From: Berryella wangjianweii
Lineage (GTDB): Bacteria > Actinomycetota > Coriobacteriia > Coriobacteriales > Eggerthellaceae
DNA: 64,000 nucleotides
NCBI GenBank assembly: GCA_013201155.1
Contig: CP053716.1
Location: 1,178,001 to 1,242,000 of the forward strand
Direction of reading: 5' to 3'
In this document: piece by piece, positions 1-8,474 of the stretch
Layout of the letters: every line of letters starts with the position of its first letter
Position numbering within the stretch: position 1 is the first letter of the stretch
Notes under the pieces: generated by a model
Database searches by the model: none
Seen by the model: only the letters and a program-made list of their open reading frames with translations
Told to the model about the DNA's origin: nothing
Program-made: the position numbers and the translations under genes

Positions 1-1981
1 CACCGAAGCCGACGAGCGGGCCGCCGTCAGCCTGATCACCGCCTCGTACAACCGCTTCTGGCGCGCCGCGAAGGCCGGCGACTGGGATGAGCTGAACCGC
101 ATGGCGGACCTCGACAGCTGGGCGCGCTGGTTCCTGGTGCAGGAATTCACCTCGAACCCCGACGCCTTCGCCAGCAACTTCTACCTGTACCAGAACGGCC
201 CCGATGCGCCGCTGTGCGCAGGCCCCGCCTGGGACTTCGACTTGGCGCTGAACAACCGGCGCAGCGCCTTGTGGGGCATATCCGACCTGGGTAATCCCGG
301 GCGCTCGTGGGCCTATCACGACCCGCGCGACACCCTGACGTCGTCGCGCGATTCGAACCCCCACGCCTTCTGCGACATCTACGCCCTGCTGATGGACATC
401 CCCCAGTTCCGCGCCCTGGTAACCGACCGGTACCGCAACCAGATGAAGCCGGCCCTGCACGCCCTTCCCGCGCAGATGGACGCCACCGCGCAGATGATCG
501 CCGAGATGCGGCACGACAACGACCTGATGTGGAAGAACGGCAACGGCGCGGCCGAGTACGCCTCCCTGCGCTCCTGGATTGTGGCGCGCACCGCCTACCT
601 CGACCGCGCCTACGGCGAGCGCCTGGCCCCCGAGAGCGGCGACTACGTGCTGCGTCTGTCTGACGGCACGAGCGCAGGGGCCTTGGCCCGGGGAGGCTCT
701 GTGGTGCGCAGCGACGGCGAGGTTCCCAGCACCGTCACCCTTGAGGCACAGGCCGACGGCACGTACCGCATCAGCGTGGGCGCCTCGGTCCTGGGCCTGG
801 AAAGCGCCCGGCGCGAGGCCGCCGTGCAGCTGGGCGCCGACCGCGGCAACCTGTCGCGCTGGTGGATGGCCCCTGCGGACAACGGCGCCTGCACGCTGGT
901 GAACAAGGCCACGGGACTGGCCCTTTCCTTCGGAGGCGCACAGGCCGAGGCCCACGCGCTGACCAACGACCCCGCCCAGCGCGTCACCCTGGCTCCCACA
1001 CGCGTGCACCGCCATGCGGGCGCCGTGGCGATCAGCACCTCGGTTGAGGTGTCCCGCGCCGCCTACGCCTCAAGCGAGCACGCCATTGTGGTGTCGCGCG
1101 AGGCCTACCTGGACTCCATCGCCTCGCTGAGCCTGGCGGGCAGCTACGACTGCCCCATCCTGCTGTGCGAGACGAACCGCGTGACGCAGCCGGTGCTGGA
1201 CGAGCTTGAGCGGTTGGGCGTGCGCCACGTAACGGTAGTGGGGGGCGATGCGGTGGTCGGTGCCGACGCCTACCGCCAGCTTCAAGCCGTCCCGGGGCTG
1301 AAAGTCGAGCGCCTGTGGGGGCGAAACGCCATGGGAACCGCCGCCAAGGTGGCTGAGCGCGTGTTCCAACGCGAAGGCCGCGACAAGGGAGCCGTGGTCG
1401 CCACGATCGCGGGCTACCACGACGCGCTGTCGATATCGTCGTACTGCTTCCGGCACAAGGTGCCCGTGCTCCTCAGCGCCGACGGCCCGAGCGGACGCCT
1501 GTCCGACGAGGAGGTGAAGCTGGTGAACAGCACCACCGGGCGCATCATCGTCACCGGCGGCGAGGCCGCCGTATGCCGCGCGGCCGCGGAAGACACCTTC
1601 GTCGGACGCGACCTGGTGCGCCTGGGAGGACGAAACGCCTTCGACACCTCCAACCAGATCGCCACCTACCTGGTGAATCAGGGCCTGCTGCGCGCCGACG
1701 CCGTGTCGCTTGCCACCGGCAACCCCGAAAGCGGCGGCACCGACGCCCTGGTAGGGTCCGTGATCGCAGGCAAGGCCGACCATGCCCTGGTGCTGTGCTG
1801 GGACGACCCCGCGCGCGGCCTGCTGAACGACACCGTGATCCAAGGCGGTCCCGATTCGGAGGGCGCACCCAGCTTCATCGGCGCGCACCTGAGCACCATC
1901 GCCCGGGCCCACATCATGGGCGGCACCGCCTGCGTCACCGCCGAAACCCAGACGCGCCTCGACCGCCTGCTGACGAAGTAG
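1..1981 (+). CDS. CotH-kinase-like surface protein with CWB2 repeats (5' end outside window)
   Basis: The reading frame is open from the first complete codon, so the N-terminus lies upstream of the window. The first ~170 visible residues match the C-terminal part of the CotH protein-kinase family (VQEFTSNPDAF, then GPAWDFDLALNN with the DFD metal-binding type motif). A ~130-residue segment follows that resembles a ricin-type beta-trefoil (NKATGLALSF). The last ~310 residues are about three CWB2 repeats, recognised by VVGGDAVVGADAY, IVTGGEAAV and repeated WGRNA/LGGRNA blocks. CWB2 repeats hold proteins to anionic wall polymers, so this is probably a surface-attached protein. CotH enzymes phosphorylate spore-coat proteins in Bacillus. 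What this one modifies in a lineage not known to sporulate is unknown. It ends TAG, and the deacylase follows after 126 bp. Confidence 0.85.
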   Translation, partial: TEADERAAVSLITASYNRFWRAAKAGDWDELNRMADLDSWARWFLVQEFTSNPDAFASNFYLYQNGPDAPLCAGPAWDFDLALNNRRSALWGISDLGNPGRSWAYHDPRDTLTSSRDSNPHAFCDIYALLMDIPQFRALVTDRYRNQMKPALHALPAQMDATAQMIAEMRHDNDLMWKNGNGAAEYASLRSWIVARTAYLDRAYGERLAPESGDYVLRLSDGTSAGALARGGSVVRSDGEVPSTVTLEAQADGTYRISVGASVLGLESARREAAVQLGADRGNLSRWWMAPADNGACTLVNKATGLALSFGGAQAEAHALTNDPAQRVTLAPTRVHRHAGAVAISTSVEVSRAAYASSEHAIVVSREAYLDSIASLSLAGSYDCPILLCETNRVTQPVLDELERLGVRHVTVVGGDAVVGADAYRQLQAVPGLKVERLWGRNAMGTAAKVAERVFQREGRDKGAVVATIAGYHDALSISSYCFRHKVPVLLSADGPSGRLSDEEVKLVNSTTGRIIVTGGEAAVCRAAAEDTFVGRDLVRLGGRNAFDTSNQIATYLVNQGLLRADAVSLATGNPESGGTDALVGSVIAGKADHALVLCWDDPARGLLNDTVIQGGPDSEGAPSFIGAHLSTIARAHIMGGTACVTAETQTRLDRLLTK

Positions 1982-2107
1982 GCGCTGGACGGAAGGCGAG
2001 CGCCGGGCGCCCTCCCCCGGCTCTCGAAAACGTGCTACGATTTTGTAGAAAGTATTACTGAAGCGCCAAGGCGCGCCTGCGCTTCGGCGCCGTTTTCGGA
2101 GGGCCCG

Positions 2108-3079
2108 ATGTACGACTTCATCTGCTCGGATGCTACGACCGTCTCTCTGGGTGACGCCCTGACCAGACGCGGGCAGCGCCTCTGCGGCCGCCTGGTGGTT
2201 CCCGGGTCGAACGCCCACGTGGCAACCACCCTGGTAATGGGCGAGACGGAGGGCCCCACCCTGCTGGTGTCGGCCGGCGTGCACGGAGCCGAGTACGTCG
2301 GCATCGGCGCCGCGGGCCTGCTCGCGCAGCGCACGCAGCCCTCCGAGCTGACGGGCACCCTGATCGTGCTGCACTGCTGCAACCTCGGCGCGTTCCTGAA
2401 CCACGTGATCGACGTGATGCCCGAGGACGGGCTGAACCTCAACCGCGCCTTCCCCACCACCGATGCCGACACGCCCAGTCAGTGCATGGCGCGGTTCATC
2501 GAGGGAATAGCCTGCTCGTACGCCGATGCGCACCTTGACGTGCACAGCGGCGACGCTCATCAGGACCTGCTGCCCCACTGCTACTACAGCGCCAACCCCG
2601 CGTTCGGCGATACCGCGCGGCGCTCGCACGAGCTTGCCCTCAGCCTGGGACTGCCCTTCGCCGTGGCCACGCTTGGCACGCGCTGCGTGTACCAGAACGC
2701 GAACTGGCGCGGCGTGCCCTCGGTGCTCACCGAGATGGGCCGCCAGGGAGTCTACGACCCCGAACTGGCAGACCAGTACGCAGTCTCCCTGATGAGGGGA
2801 TTGGCGCACCTGGGAATGCTGCGCCAGCCGCCGGGAAGGGCGCCGCGCACCGCCGACCTGCTGACGGCCAGCTACCCCGAGGCTCCGATGGAAGGCTGCT
2901 GGCATCCGCTGGTGAAGGTGGGCGACCGCGTGAAAACCGGGCAGCTGCTGGGCACGATTCGCTCGTTTTTCGGCGACGAGCTGGCCCGCATCGAGGCGCA
3001 GCAGGACGGCGTCGTGCTGTACCTCACCACGGCGCTGTCCACGCGCAAAGGCGCCGAACTGCTGGCCTACGGAGCATAG
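2108..3079 (+). CDS. Succinylglutamate desuccinylase/aspartoacylase family protein
   Basis: A 323-residue M14-type zinc deacylase or carboxypeptidase-like enzyme. The HxxE zinc motif is visible in GVHGAEYVG and the later zinc histidine in HLDVHSGD. NLNRAFP is the usual arginine-containing substrate motif. The C-terminal ~75 residues (HPLVKVGDRVKTGQLLG) form the beta-barrel or biotinyl-like tail common in the AstE/AspA family. Such enzymes remove an acyl group from an N-acyl amino acid or cleave a related amide. The substrate cannot be read from sequence. The start is supported by GGAGG six bases upstream of the ATG. It converges on the ABC transporter operon. A GTATTAC motif at 2052-2058 in its leader also occurs in front of that operon's dppB-like gene. 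Confidence 0.85.
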   Translation: MYDFICSDATTVSLGDALTRRGQRLCGRLVVPGSNAHVATTLVMGETEGPTLLVSAGVHGAEYVGIGAAGLLAQRTQPSELTGTLIVLHCCNLGAFLNHVIDVMPEDGLNLNRAFPTTDADTPSQCMARFIEGIACSYADAHLDVHSGDAHQDLLPHCYYSANPAFGDTARRSHELALSLGLPFAVATLGTRCVYQNANWRGVPSVLTEMGRQGVYDPELADQYAVSLMRGLAHLGMLRQPPGRAPRTADLLTASYPEAPMEGCWHPLVKVGDRVKTGQLLGTIRSFFGDELARIEAQQDGVVLYLTTALSTRKGAELLAYGA

Positions 3080-3139
3080 GGGCGACGCGCAAGGCGGGCG
3101 GCCGGCTTCGAGCCCGGCGCAGAGCGTCCGCGCGAAGCC

Positions 3140-3187
3140 GCACGGACGCCTTACGGCACGGACGCTTCGCAGCACGAACGCCTTACA
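3140..3187. repeat. Degenerate 16-bp tandem repeat, three copies
   Basis: Copies at 3140-3155, 3156-3171 and 3172-3187 share GCACGGACGC-type cores. The array lies between two convergent genes and runs into the stop codon of the minus-strand ATPase gene. No T-rich tail is present, so it is not an obvious terminator. Confidence 0.5.
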
Positions 3188-3941
3188 ACACCGCGTCGAT
3201 CAGGGACTGCGTGTACGGATGCTGCGGATTCCCGATCACGTGCGCGGTAGGGCCCTCCTCCACGATGCGGCCGTCGCTCATCACCAGCACACGGTCGCAC
3301 ATCTGCTGAACCAGGGCCATATCGTGGCTGATGAACAGCAAGGCCAGCTGGCGCTGACCCCTGATGTCGGCCAGCAGCTCCATCACCTGGCTTTGCGCGG
3401 TCATGTCAAGCGCGCTGGTGGCCTCGTCGCACACCAGCACCGACGGTTCCGACGCCAAGGCGCGCGCGATGGCCGCGCGCTGGCACTGCCCACCGCTCAC
3501 CTGGTGCGGGTAGCGATCGGCGAACGCAGCCGGCAGGCCGCAGCGCGTGAGCAGCTCCTCCGCGCGCTCGCGGGCCGCCGGCGCCGCGACGCCGGCGTTC
3601 ATCAGGCTCTCCGCAATTCCCCGGCCCAGCGTGCGACGCGGGTCGAACGACGCCTGGGGCTGCTGGAACACCATCTGGATGTGCCGATAGTGCCACCGCG
3701 CCGCAGACCCGCGGTCGCAGCGCACCTCTCGGCCATGCACCTGCACGCTGCCCGCCGTGGGCCGGTCGAAGCCCATCACCAGCGCGGCCACCGTGCTCTT
3801 CCCGCTGCCCGAGGCTCCCACCAGGCCCAGGCACTCCCCCGCGCCCAGCTGGAAGCTCACGCCATCCACTGCCGTCACCGCGGCGCCATCGGGACCCGCA
3901 AACACGCGGCGCAGGTCGCGCGCGATCACCACGGGGCTCAT
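3183..3941 (-). CDS. Peptide/nickel-type ABC transporter ATP-binding protein (second ATPase)
   Basis: A 252-residue ABC ATPase of the DppF/OppF/NikE type. Walker A is GASGSGKST, the signature motif is VSGGQCQRAAIARAL, and Walker B is VLVCDEATSALD. The switch histidine is in LLFISHDMAL. The C-terminal NPQHPYTQSLI is typical of oligopeptide/nickel-importer ATPases. It overlaps the upstream ATPase gene by 4 bp (ATGA type), so translation is probably coupled. It is the last gene of the importer operon. It should hydrolyse ATP on the cytoplasmic face, paired with the neighbouring DppD-like ATPase. Confidence 0.92.
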   Translation of the reverse strand: MSPVVIARDLRRVFAGPDGAAVTAVDGVSFQLGAGECLGLVGASGSGKSTVAALVMGFDRPTAGSVQVHGREVRCDRGSAARWHYRHIQMVFQQPQASFDPRRTLGRGIAESLMNAGVAAPAARERAEELLTRCGLPAAFADRYPHQVSGGQCQRAAIARALASEPSVLVCDEATSALDMTAQSQVMELLADIRGQRQLALLFISHDMALVQQMCDRVLVMSDGRIVEEGPTAHVIGNPQHPYTQSLIDAVL

Positions 3942-4753
3942 CGGCCCTCCCTTCCGGTCAGCTGCGGCACGGCGTCCAGCAGGGCCCGTGCTTCAGGGCA
4001 GGCCCGGTCGGCGCTCAGAACATGCGCGAGGGGGCCCTGGTCGGCCACGGCTCCCCCGCTCATCACCAGCGCCTCATCGCACAGATGGCGCGCCAGCGCG
4101 ATGTTGTGCGTGATCAGAACCAGCGCCACGCCCTCATCGGCGCTCAGGCGCGCCAGCTCGTCAGCCACCGCTCGCTGGGCGATCACATCCAGGCTGGCGG
4201 TGGGCTCGTCGGCGAACAGCACGCGCGGACGCAGCAGCAGCGCCAGCGCGATTCCCACGCGCTGGCCCATGCCGCCCGAAAGCTCGGCGGGGTAGCCGGC
4301 CATCACGCGCTCGGGGTCGGACAGCGCCAGGCGCTCCAGCAAAGCGGCGAATCGCCGCGCCACCTGGGCGCGTGACGTGCGCTCATGCGCGCGGACGGCC
4401 TCGAACGCCTGGGACCCGATGCGCCGCACCGGGTTCAGCGACGCCAGCGCATCCTGAAACACCATTCCCATCGAGGTGCCGCACAGGGCCCGCAGCTGAG
4501 CGGGGCGCAGCTGCGTCAGACTGACCGGCGCCGCGCAGCCCTGCGGCCTCAGGCGAATGTCGCCGGCGCTGATGCGGCCGCCAGGGGCCAGCAGACCCAG
4601 GGCGGCGCAGGCAAGGGTGGTCTTGCCGCTTCCCGATGCGCCCACCACGCCCAGCGCTTGGGCCTCGCTCAGCGCGAAGCTCACGGGGCCGACCACCGGC
4701 CGGCCGCCGTAGCTCACCTCCACGCCCTCGTATTCCAGCACCGCCTGGCCCAT
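3938..4753 (-). CDS. Peptide/nickel-type ABC transporter ATP-binding protein (first ATPase)
   Basis: A 271-residue ABC ATPase of the DppD/OppD/NikD type. Walker A is GASGSGKTT, the signature is LSGGMGQRVGIALAL, Walker B is VLFADEPTASLD, and the H-loop is LVLITHNIAL. It starts 15 bp after the stop of the permease-SBP frame and overlaps the second ATPase by 4 bp. With its neighbours it makes a complete five-component importer: two permease domains, two ATPases and a binding protein. The cargo could be peptides, nickel or another chelated metal. Confidence 0.92.
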   Translation of the reverse strand: MGQAVLEYEGVEVSYGGRPVVGPVSFALSEAQALGVVGASGSGKTTLACAALGLLAPGGRISAGDIRLRPQGCAAPVSLTQLRPAQLRALCGTSMGMVFQDALASLNPVRRIGSQAFEAVRAHERTSRAQVARRFAALLERLALSDPERVMAGYPAELSGGMGQRVGIALALLLRPRVLFADEPTASLDVIAQRAVADELARLSADEGVALVLITHNIALARHLCDEALVMSGGAVADQGPLAHVLSADRACPEARALLDAVPQLTGREGR

Positions 4754-4768
4754 TGCCGATTCCGCCCT

Positions 4769-6364
4769 CTACTTGCTGATATCCAGATCGGCGGAAAGCT
4801 CGTAGTAATCGCACGGATGCGGCACCAGCCCCGTCACGCCCGCCTGGCACACCATGCCCAAAGACGAGTGAGCGGCGAACACGTAGCCGTTGTCGTCCAG
4901 CAGGGTCTGCGCCATGCGCGTGCCCAGCGCGGCCCGCTCGGCGGGATCGAAGGCGGCCTGCAGCTGAGCGGCCTGCGCCTCAAGCGCATCGGAATGATAG
5001 CCGCCGAAGTTCTTGCTGGCCTTGTCCAGCGCGAAGGCGCGGAAGAAGTACGCGGGGTCGCCCGTGGGGGCCGTCACCAGCGTGCTTGCGTACACATCCC
5101 ACGCGTCGGGCTTCTTGCGCAGCTCGATGTGGGACGCCGTACTGTTCACCTGCACGTCGAATCCGATCTTCCGCAGTGTGGCCTGGGCCGACTCCGCCAG
5201 CAGCGGCAGTTCGGCACGGCCGGGGTAGGTCAGCCAGCGCAGGGTGAGGCGCTGGCCGTCCTTTTCGCGCACCCCGTCGCCGTCCTCATCGACCCAGCCG
5301 GCCTCCTCAAGCAGGCGCATGGCCTCGTCGGGATCGTAGGCGGGCGCCGTGACGGCCTTGCCGCCGAAGGGCAGGTTCTGCGAGAACGGCCCGTCAGCCA
5401 CCGCCCCGTTGCCCTGCAGCAGGGCATCCACGAAGCCCTGTCGGTCGATGCCCCTGGCCACCGCAGCCCGCACCGCTGGGTCGGCCATGATCGGCGAAGC
5501 GTGGTTCAGCTGGGCGAAGAACACCCGGTTCGACTGACGCTGCTCGATGCGGTAGCCATCGTTGCGAAACAGCGGGTAGTTCGCGAACTGGATGCCGCTG
5601 GCGGCGTTCACCTCGCCCGACTGCAGGGCGTTCGCCAGCGTGTCGAAGTCGGTGATCGAGCGCACCACCACGGTGCCCACCTTCGGCGCGCCATCGCGGT
5701 ACGCGGCGTTCGCCTTCAGCGTGATCTGGGTGTCGGACACCTCGGTGGCAACGTAGGGGCCGGTGCCCGACACGTTCTGGTCAGCCGACACGCCTGCCTG
5801 CATGTCGATGATCGCAGCGTAGGGGTCGCACAGGTAGTTCACCAGCGCGGGCGTGGGCTTCGAGGTGGTGATGGTCAGCTGATTGCCCTCGGCCTCGATG
5901 CTCTGGATGTTCAGCTCGCCGGGCGCGCGGTCGTGATTGGCCACCAGGGCCTCCAGGCACTCCTTCACGGCCTGGGCGTCAAAGGCGCGCCCGCTTGAGA
6001 ACTTCACGTCAGTGCGCAGGGTGATGCGGCAGCGCGTGTCGTCCAGGAACTCGTAACCCGTGGCCAGCCAGGGCTCGGGACGCATGTCGTCACTGAACCT
6101 GAACAGCGTCTCGCCCACGCCGTAGCGCACGCAGCTCCAACCTGAGTACGCGCTGTGCGGGTTCAGGCCCGCATCATCCATCGCCACGCCGTAGCTGGTG
6201 GTTCCGTACACCACCTTCTTGTCCTGAGGGTCGCTTGCCCCGCCGGCAGATTGGCCTGCCTGCGAGCCCGTCTGGCCGCATCCCGCCAGCCCCAGTGCTC
6301 CCACCAGGCAAACGGCCGCCACCAGAGCTCCCCAGCGCCGCGCCGTCTTTCCCATCAATGCCAT
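4769..6364 (-). other. Possible independent translation unit for the substrate-binding lipoprotein
   Basis: An in-frame ATG at 6364 follows AAAGGAG with a 6-base gap, a strong Shine-Dalgarno site inside the fused frame. Translation from it gives 531 residues starting MALMGKTARRWG, with a hydrophobic core and the lipobox LAGC, then a family 5 solute-binding domain (motifs ETLFRFSDD and WLTYPGRAE). This matches the length and architecture of a free lipid-anchored binding protein. What is seen is the site; its use in the cell is inferred. Confidence 0.6.
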
Positions 6365-7372
6365 ACCGCTCTCCTTTCCCGTCGTCGGGCCGCCCATGGG
6401 CACACCCGCCTTTCCCGTTTCACCAGCAAGGCCTCCTGCGCCCCGGAACGGGCCCGGCCTTGCATCGTCATCAGCCGAAGGCGCCGTGCGCTGCGAAGGG
6501 TCGATCGCGTCGCGCAGGGCATCGCCCAGCAGATTGAACGTCAGAACCGCGACGAAGATCGCCATGCCGGGCGCAACCACCGCCCACGGGTTCGTCTGCA
6601 TGAGGTTGCGGTTGTCGCTCATCATCGACCCCCACTCGGCCGCAGGGGGCTGCGCCCCCAGGCCCAGGAACGACAGGGCCGCCAGCTCCATCATCATGGT
6701 GCCGATGTCCAGCACCGCCGTCACCAGCACGGGGCCTGCGATGTTGGGCAGCACATGCCGCGCGATCACCTGCGCCTCGGTGCAGCCGGCCATGCGAGCC
6801 GCGCGCACGTACAGGGCCGAGCGCTGCGTCAGAGCCAAACCGCGGGCGATCCGCGCGTACTTGGGCCAGCTGATCAGCGCCAAGGCCAGCACGGCGTTGT
6901 GCATGCCCCCGCCCAGCACCGCAGCAACGGCCAGGGCGAACACCAGCCCGGGGAAAGCCAGGAACACGTCGGAAACGCGCATCGCCAGCGAGTCGAGGCG
7001 TCCCGGCCGCCATGCGCAGGCCACGCCCACCGCCGTTCCCGCGCACGACACCACCGTCACCAGCAGCAGCGTCCAGAACAGGCTGGTTTGGGCGCCCACC
7101 AGCACGCGCGAGAACAGGTCGCGGCCCAGGCGGTCGGTGCCGGCCCAATGGTCGGGCCCCGGCGGCCTGAGCGCCTGGGCGAGGTCCTGAGCATACGGGT
7201 CGTGGGGCGCCAGCGGCACAGCCAGAACCGCCACCAGCACCAGCAGGGCCGTCAAAGCGCCGAACGTCATCAGCCGCAGACGCGCGGACCCACGGTGCGG
7301 CCGCGTCGCGGCAGCCCGCGTCGCTCGTGCAGGGGATGCGAATCGTGCGGGGCGCTCAAGCCGGATGCTCAC
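4769..7372 (-). CDS. Fused ABC permease (DppC-like) and substrate-binding protein in one frame
   Basis: One 867-codon frame holds two proteins that are normally separate. Residues 1-336 are a DppC/NikC permease: a first TM segment near residues 38-55, the HWAGTDRLGRDLFSR motif, and the EAA loop in HVLPNIAGPVLV. Residues 337-867 are a complete SBP_bac_5 extracytoplasmic binding protein. At the junction the frame contains a methionine followed by a standard lipoprotein signal ending LAGC, and just upstream a strong ribosome-binding site. No stop codon separates the halves. Either a real fusion is made, with the lipobox region acting as an extra membrane anchor, or the permease runs on while a separate lipoprotein is started internally, or both. 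Each half has the usual length of the free protein, so loss of the permease stop codon is the simplest origin. Confidence 0.85.
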   Translation of the reverse strand: MSIRLERPARFASPARATRAAATRPHRGSARLRLMTFGALTALLVLVAVLAVPLAPHDPYAQDLAQALRPPGPDHWAGTDRLGRDLFSRVLVGAQTSLFWTLLLVTVVSCAGTAVGVACAWRPGRLDSLAMRVSDVFLAFPGLVFALAVAAVLGGGMHNAVLALALISWPKYARIARGLALTQRSALYVRAARMAGCTEAQVIARHVLPNIAGPVLVTAVLDIGTMMMELAALSFLGLGAQPPAAEWGSMMSDNRNLMQTNPWAVVAPGMAIFVAVLTFNLLGDALRDAIDPSQRTAPSADDDARPGPFRGAGGLAGETGKAGVPMGGPTTGKESGMALMGKTARRWGALVAAVCLVGALGLAGCGQTGSQAGQSAGGASDPQDKKVVYGTTSYGVAMDDAGLNPHSAYSGWSCVRYGVGETLFRFSDDMRPEPWLATGYEFLDDTRCRITLRTDVKFSSGRAFDAQAVKECLEALVANHDRAPGELNIQSIEAEGNQLTITTSKPTPALVNYLCDPYAAIIDMQAGVSADQNVSGTGPYVATEVSDTQITLKANAAYRDGAPKVGTVVVRSITDFDTLANALQSGEVNAASGIQFANYPLFRNDGYRIEQRQSNRVFFAQLNHASPIMADPAVRAAVARGIDRQGFVDALLQGNGAVADGPFSQNLPFGGKAVTAPAYDPDEAMRLLEEAGWVDEDGDGVREKDGQRLTLRWLTYPGRAELPLLAESAQATLRKIGFDVQVNSTASHIELRKKPDAWDVYASTLVTAPTGDPAYFFRAFALDKASKNFGGYHSDALEAQAAQLQAAFDPAERAALGTRMAQTLLDDNGYVFAAHSSLGMVCQAGVTGLVPHPCDYYELSADLDISK

Positions 7373-8340
7373 AAGCGCTCCCCCGCCTCAAGGCGCACGC
7401 GCGGGTCCAACGCGCGATACAGCAGGTCGGCCACCAGGTTCACCGCCACGTAGATGATCGCCATCCACACCACGTAGGCCTGGATGATCGGGTAGTCGCG
7501 CAGGGCGATGGCGTCCACCGCCAGCTTTCCGGCGCCGTCCCACTGAAAGATGGTCTCGACGATGGCCGCGCCGCCCAGAAGGTCGCCGATCGACAGCGCC
7601 AGCATGGTGACGATCATCACCATGCAGTTGCGCAGCACGCCGCCCACCAGCACCGCCCGCTCGCCCACGCCGCGGGCGCGCGCACCCTGCACGTAGGGCT
7701 TCGACAGCTCGTCCAGCACCGCGGCGCGAATCTGGCGCGTGTACTTGCTGGCCATCGACAGCGCGAGGGTGGCGGTGGGAAGCACCATGCCGGCGGGGGT
7801 GAGCGAGTCCAGGCCCGATGCGCCAATGCGCGACGAGATGACGGGAAACCAGCCCAGCTGCACCGAGAACACCAGGACCAACAGCAGGGCCACGAAGAAG
7901 TTGGGGAGCGCGTTGCCCACGAAGCCGGTCACGCGGATCGCATAGTCGGAAAAGCGATTGGCCCGCACAGCCGCATAGACGCCCAAGGGAACCGAGATCG
8001 CCACGGTGGCCAGCACCGACAGGCCCGCAAGCAGCATGGTCGCCGGCAGCTTCGACATCAGGGTATCCAGCACCGGCTTGCCCGACACATAGCTCACGCC
8101 CAGGTCGCCCGTAAGAATTCCACCCAGCCATCGGATGTACTGCACCGGAAGAGGGTCGTTTAACCCCAGCTCAGCGCGACGCGCATCCAGCAGTTCCTCG
8201 GAAACGGCCGTGCCCTGGCTCTCCGCCAGCATGGTGACCGCATCGCCGCCCGCCAACTGCAGCAGCGAGAACGACAGCACCGTGATGCCCAGCAGGATGG
8301 GCAGAAGGTACGCGAGCCTTCTCAGCACGTAGCGTTTCAC
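7369..8340 (-). CDS. Peptide/nickel-type ABC transporter permease (DppB/NikB-like)
   Basis: A 323-residue inner-membrane permease. The N-terminus RRLAYLLPILLGITVLSF is the classic first TM of DppB/NikB proteins. The family motif GDLGVSYVSGKPV and the EAA-loop region PYVQGARARGVGE, which contacts the ATPases, are present. About six TM segments can be seen. It overlaps the start of the permease-SBP gene by 4 bp and is the first gene of the operon. The family handles di- and oligopeptides, nickel or opine-metal complexes. The adjacent divergent methyltransferase is a neighbour I associate with metal-type clusters, which slightly favours a metal cargo. Confidence 0.9.
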   Translation of the reverse strand: MKRYVLRRLAYLLPILLGITVLSFSLLQLAGGDAVTMLAESQGTAVSEELLDARRAELGLNDPLPVQYIRWLGGILTGDLGVSYVSGKPVLDTLMSKLPATMLLAGLSVLATVAISVPLGVYAAVRANRFSDYAIRVTGFVGNALPNFFVALLLVLVFSVQLGWFPVISSRIGASGLDSLTPAGMVLPTATLALSMASKYTRQIRAAVLDELSKPYVQGARARGVGERAVLVGGVLRNCMVMIVTMLALSIGDLLGGAAIVETIFQWDGAGKLAVDAIALRDYPIIQAYVVWMAIIYVAVNLVADLLYRALDPRVRLEAGERL

Positions 8341-8474
8341 GTAAGCTTCCCATCTGATGGTATTACGAATTGCAGTACAGTATTATTCGAGATCGCAGGA
8401 TACCACACCGCCACGTGAGGGAGAAGCCGCGCTTATGCCAGCGACCGCACAGGCGAATGACAGCGAGGACGCTC
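8341..8474. promoter_or_regulatory. Divergent promoter/operator region between importer operon and methyltransferase
   Basis: This short AT-richer gap separates the minus-strand importer operon from the plus-strand methyltransferase. GTATTAC (8360-8366) and GTATTAT (8380-8386) form a 20-bp-spaced direct repeat. CGAAT (8366-8370) and ATTCG (8385-8389) form a dyad. The first hexamer recurs at 2052-2058 before the deacylase gene. A metal-responsive repressor site is possible, but the match to a NikR-type operator is weak and nothing here proves which regulator binds. Confidence 0.35.

Noticed and set aside
1070..3175. A 701-codon open frame on the minus strand opposite the CotH/CWB2 and deacylase genes
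   Set aside because: It crosses two well-supported plus-strand genes and shows no protein family features. Long antisense open frames are expected at this GC content.
8360..8389. NikR operator before the ABC importer
   Set aside because: The GTATTA repeats and the short dyad do not match the GTATGA-N16-TCATAC pattern well enough to name a regulator.
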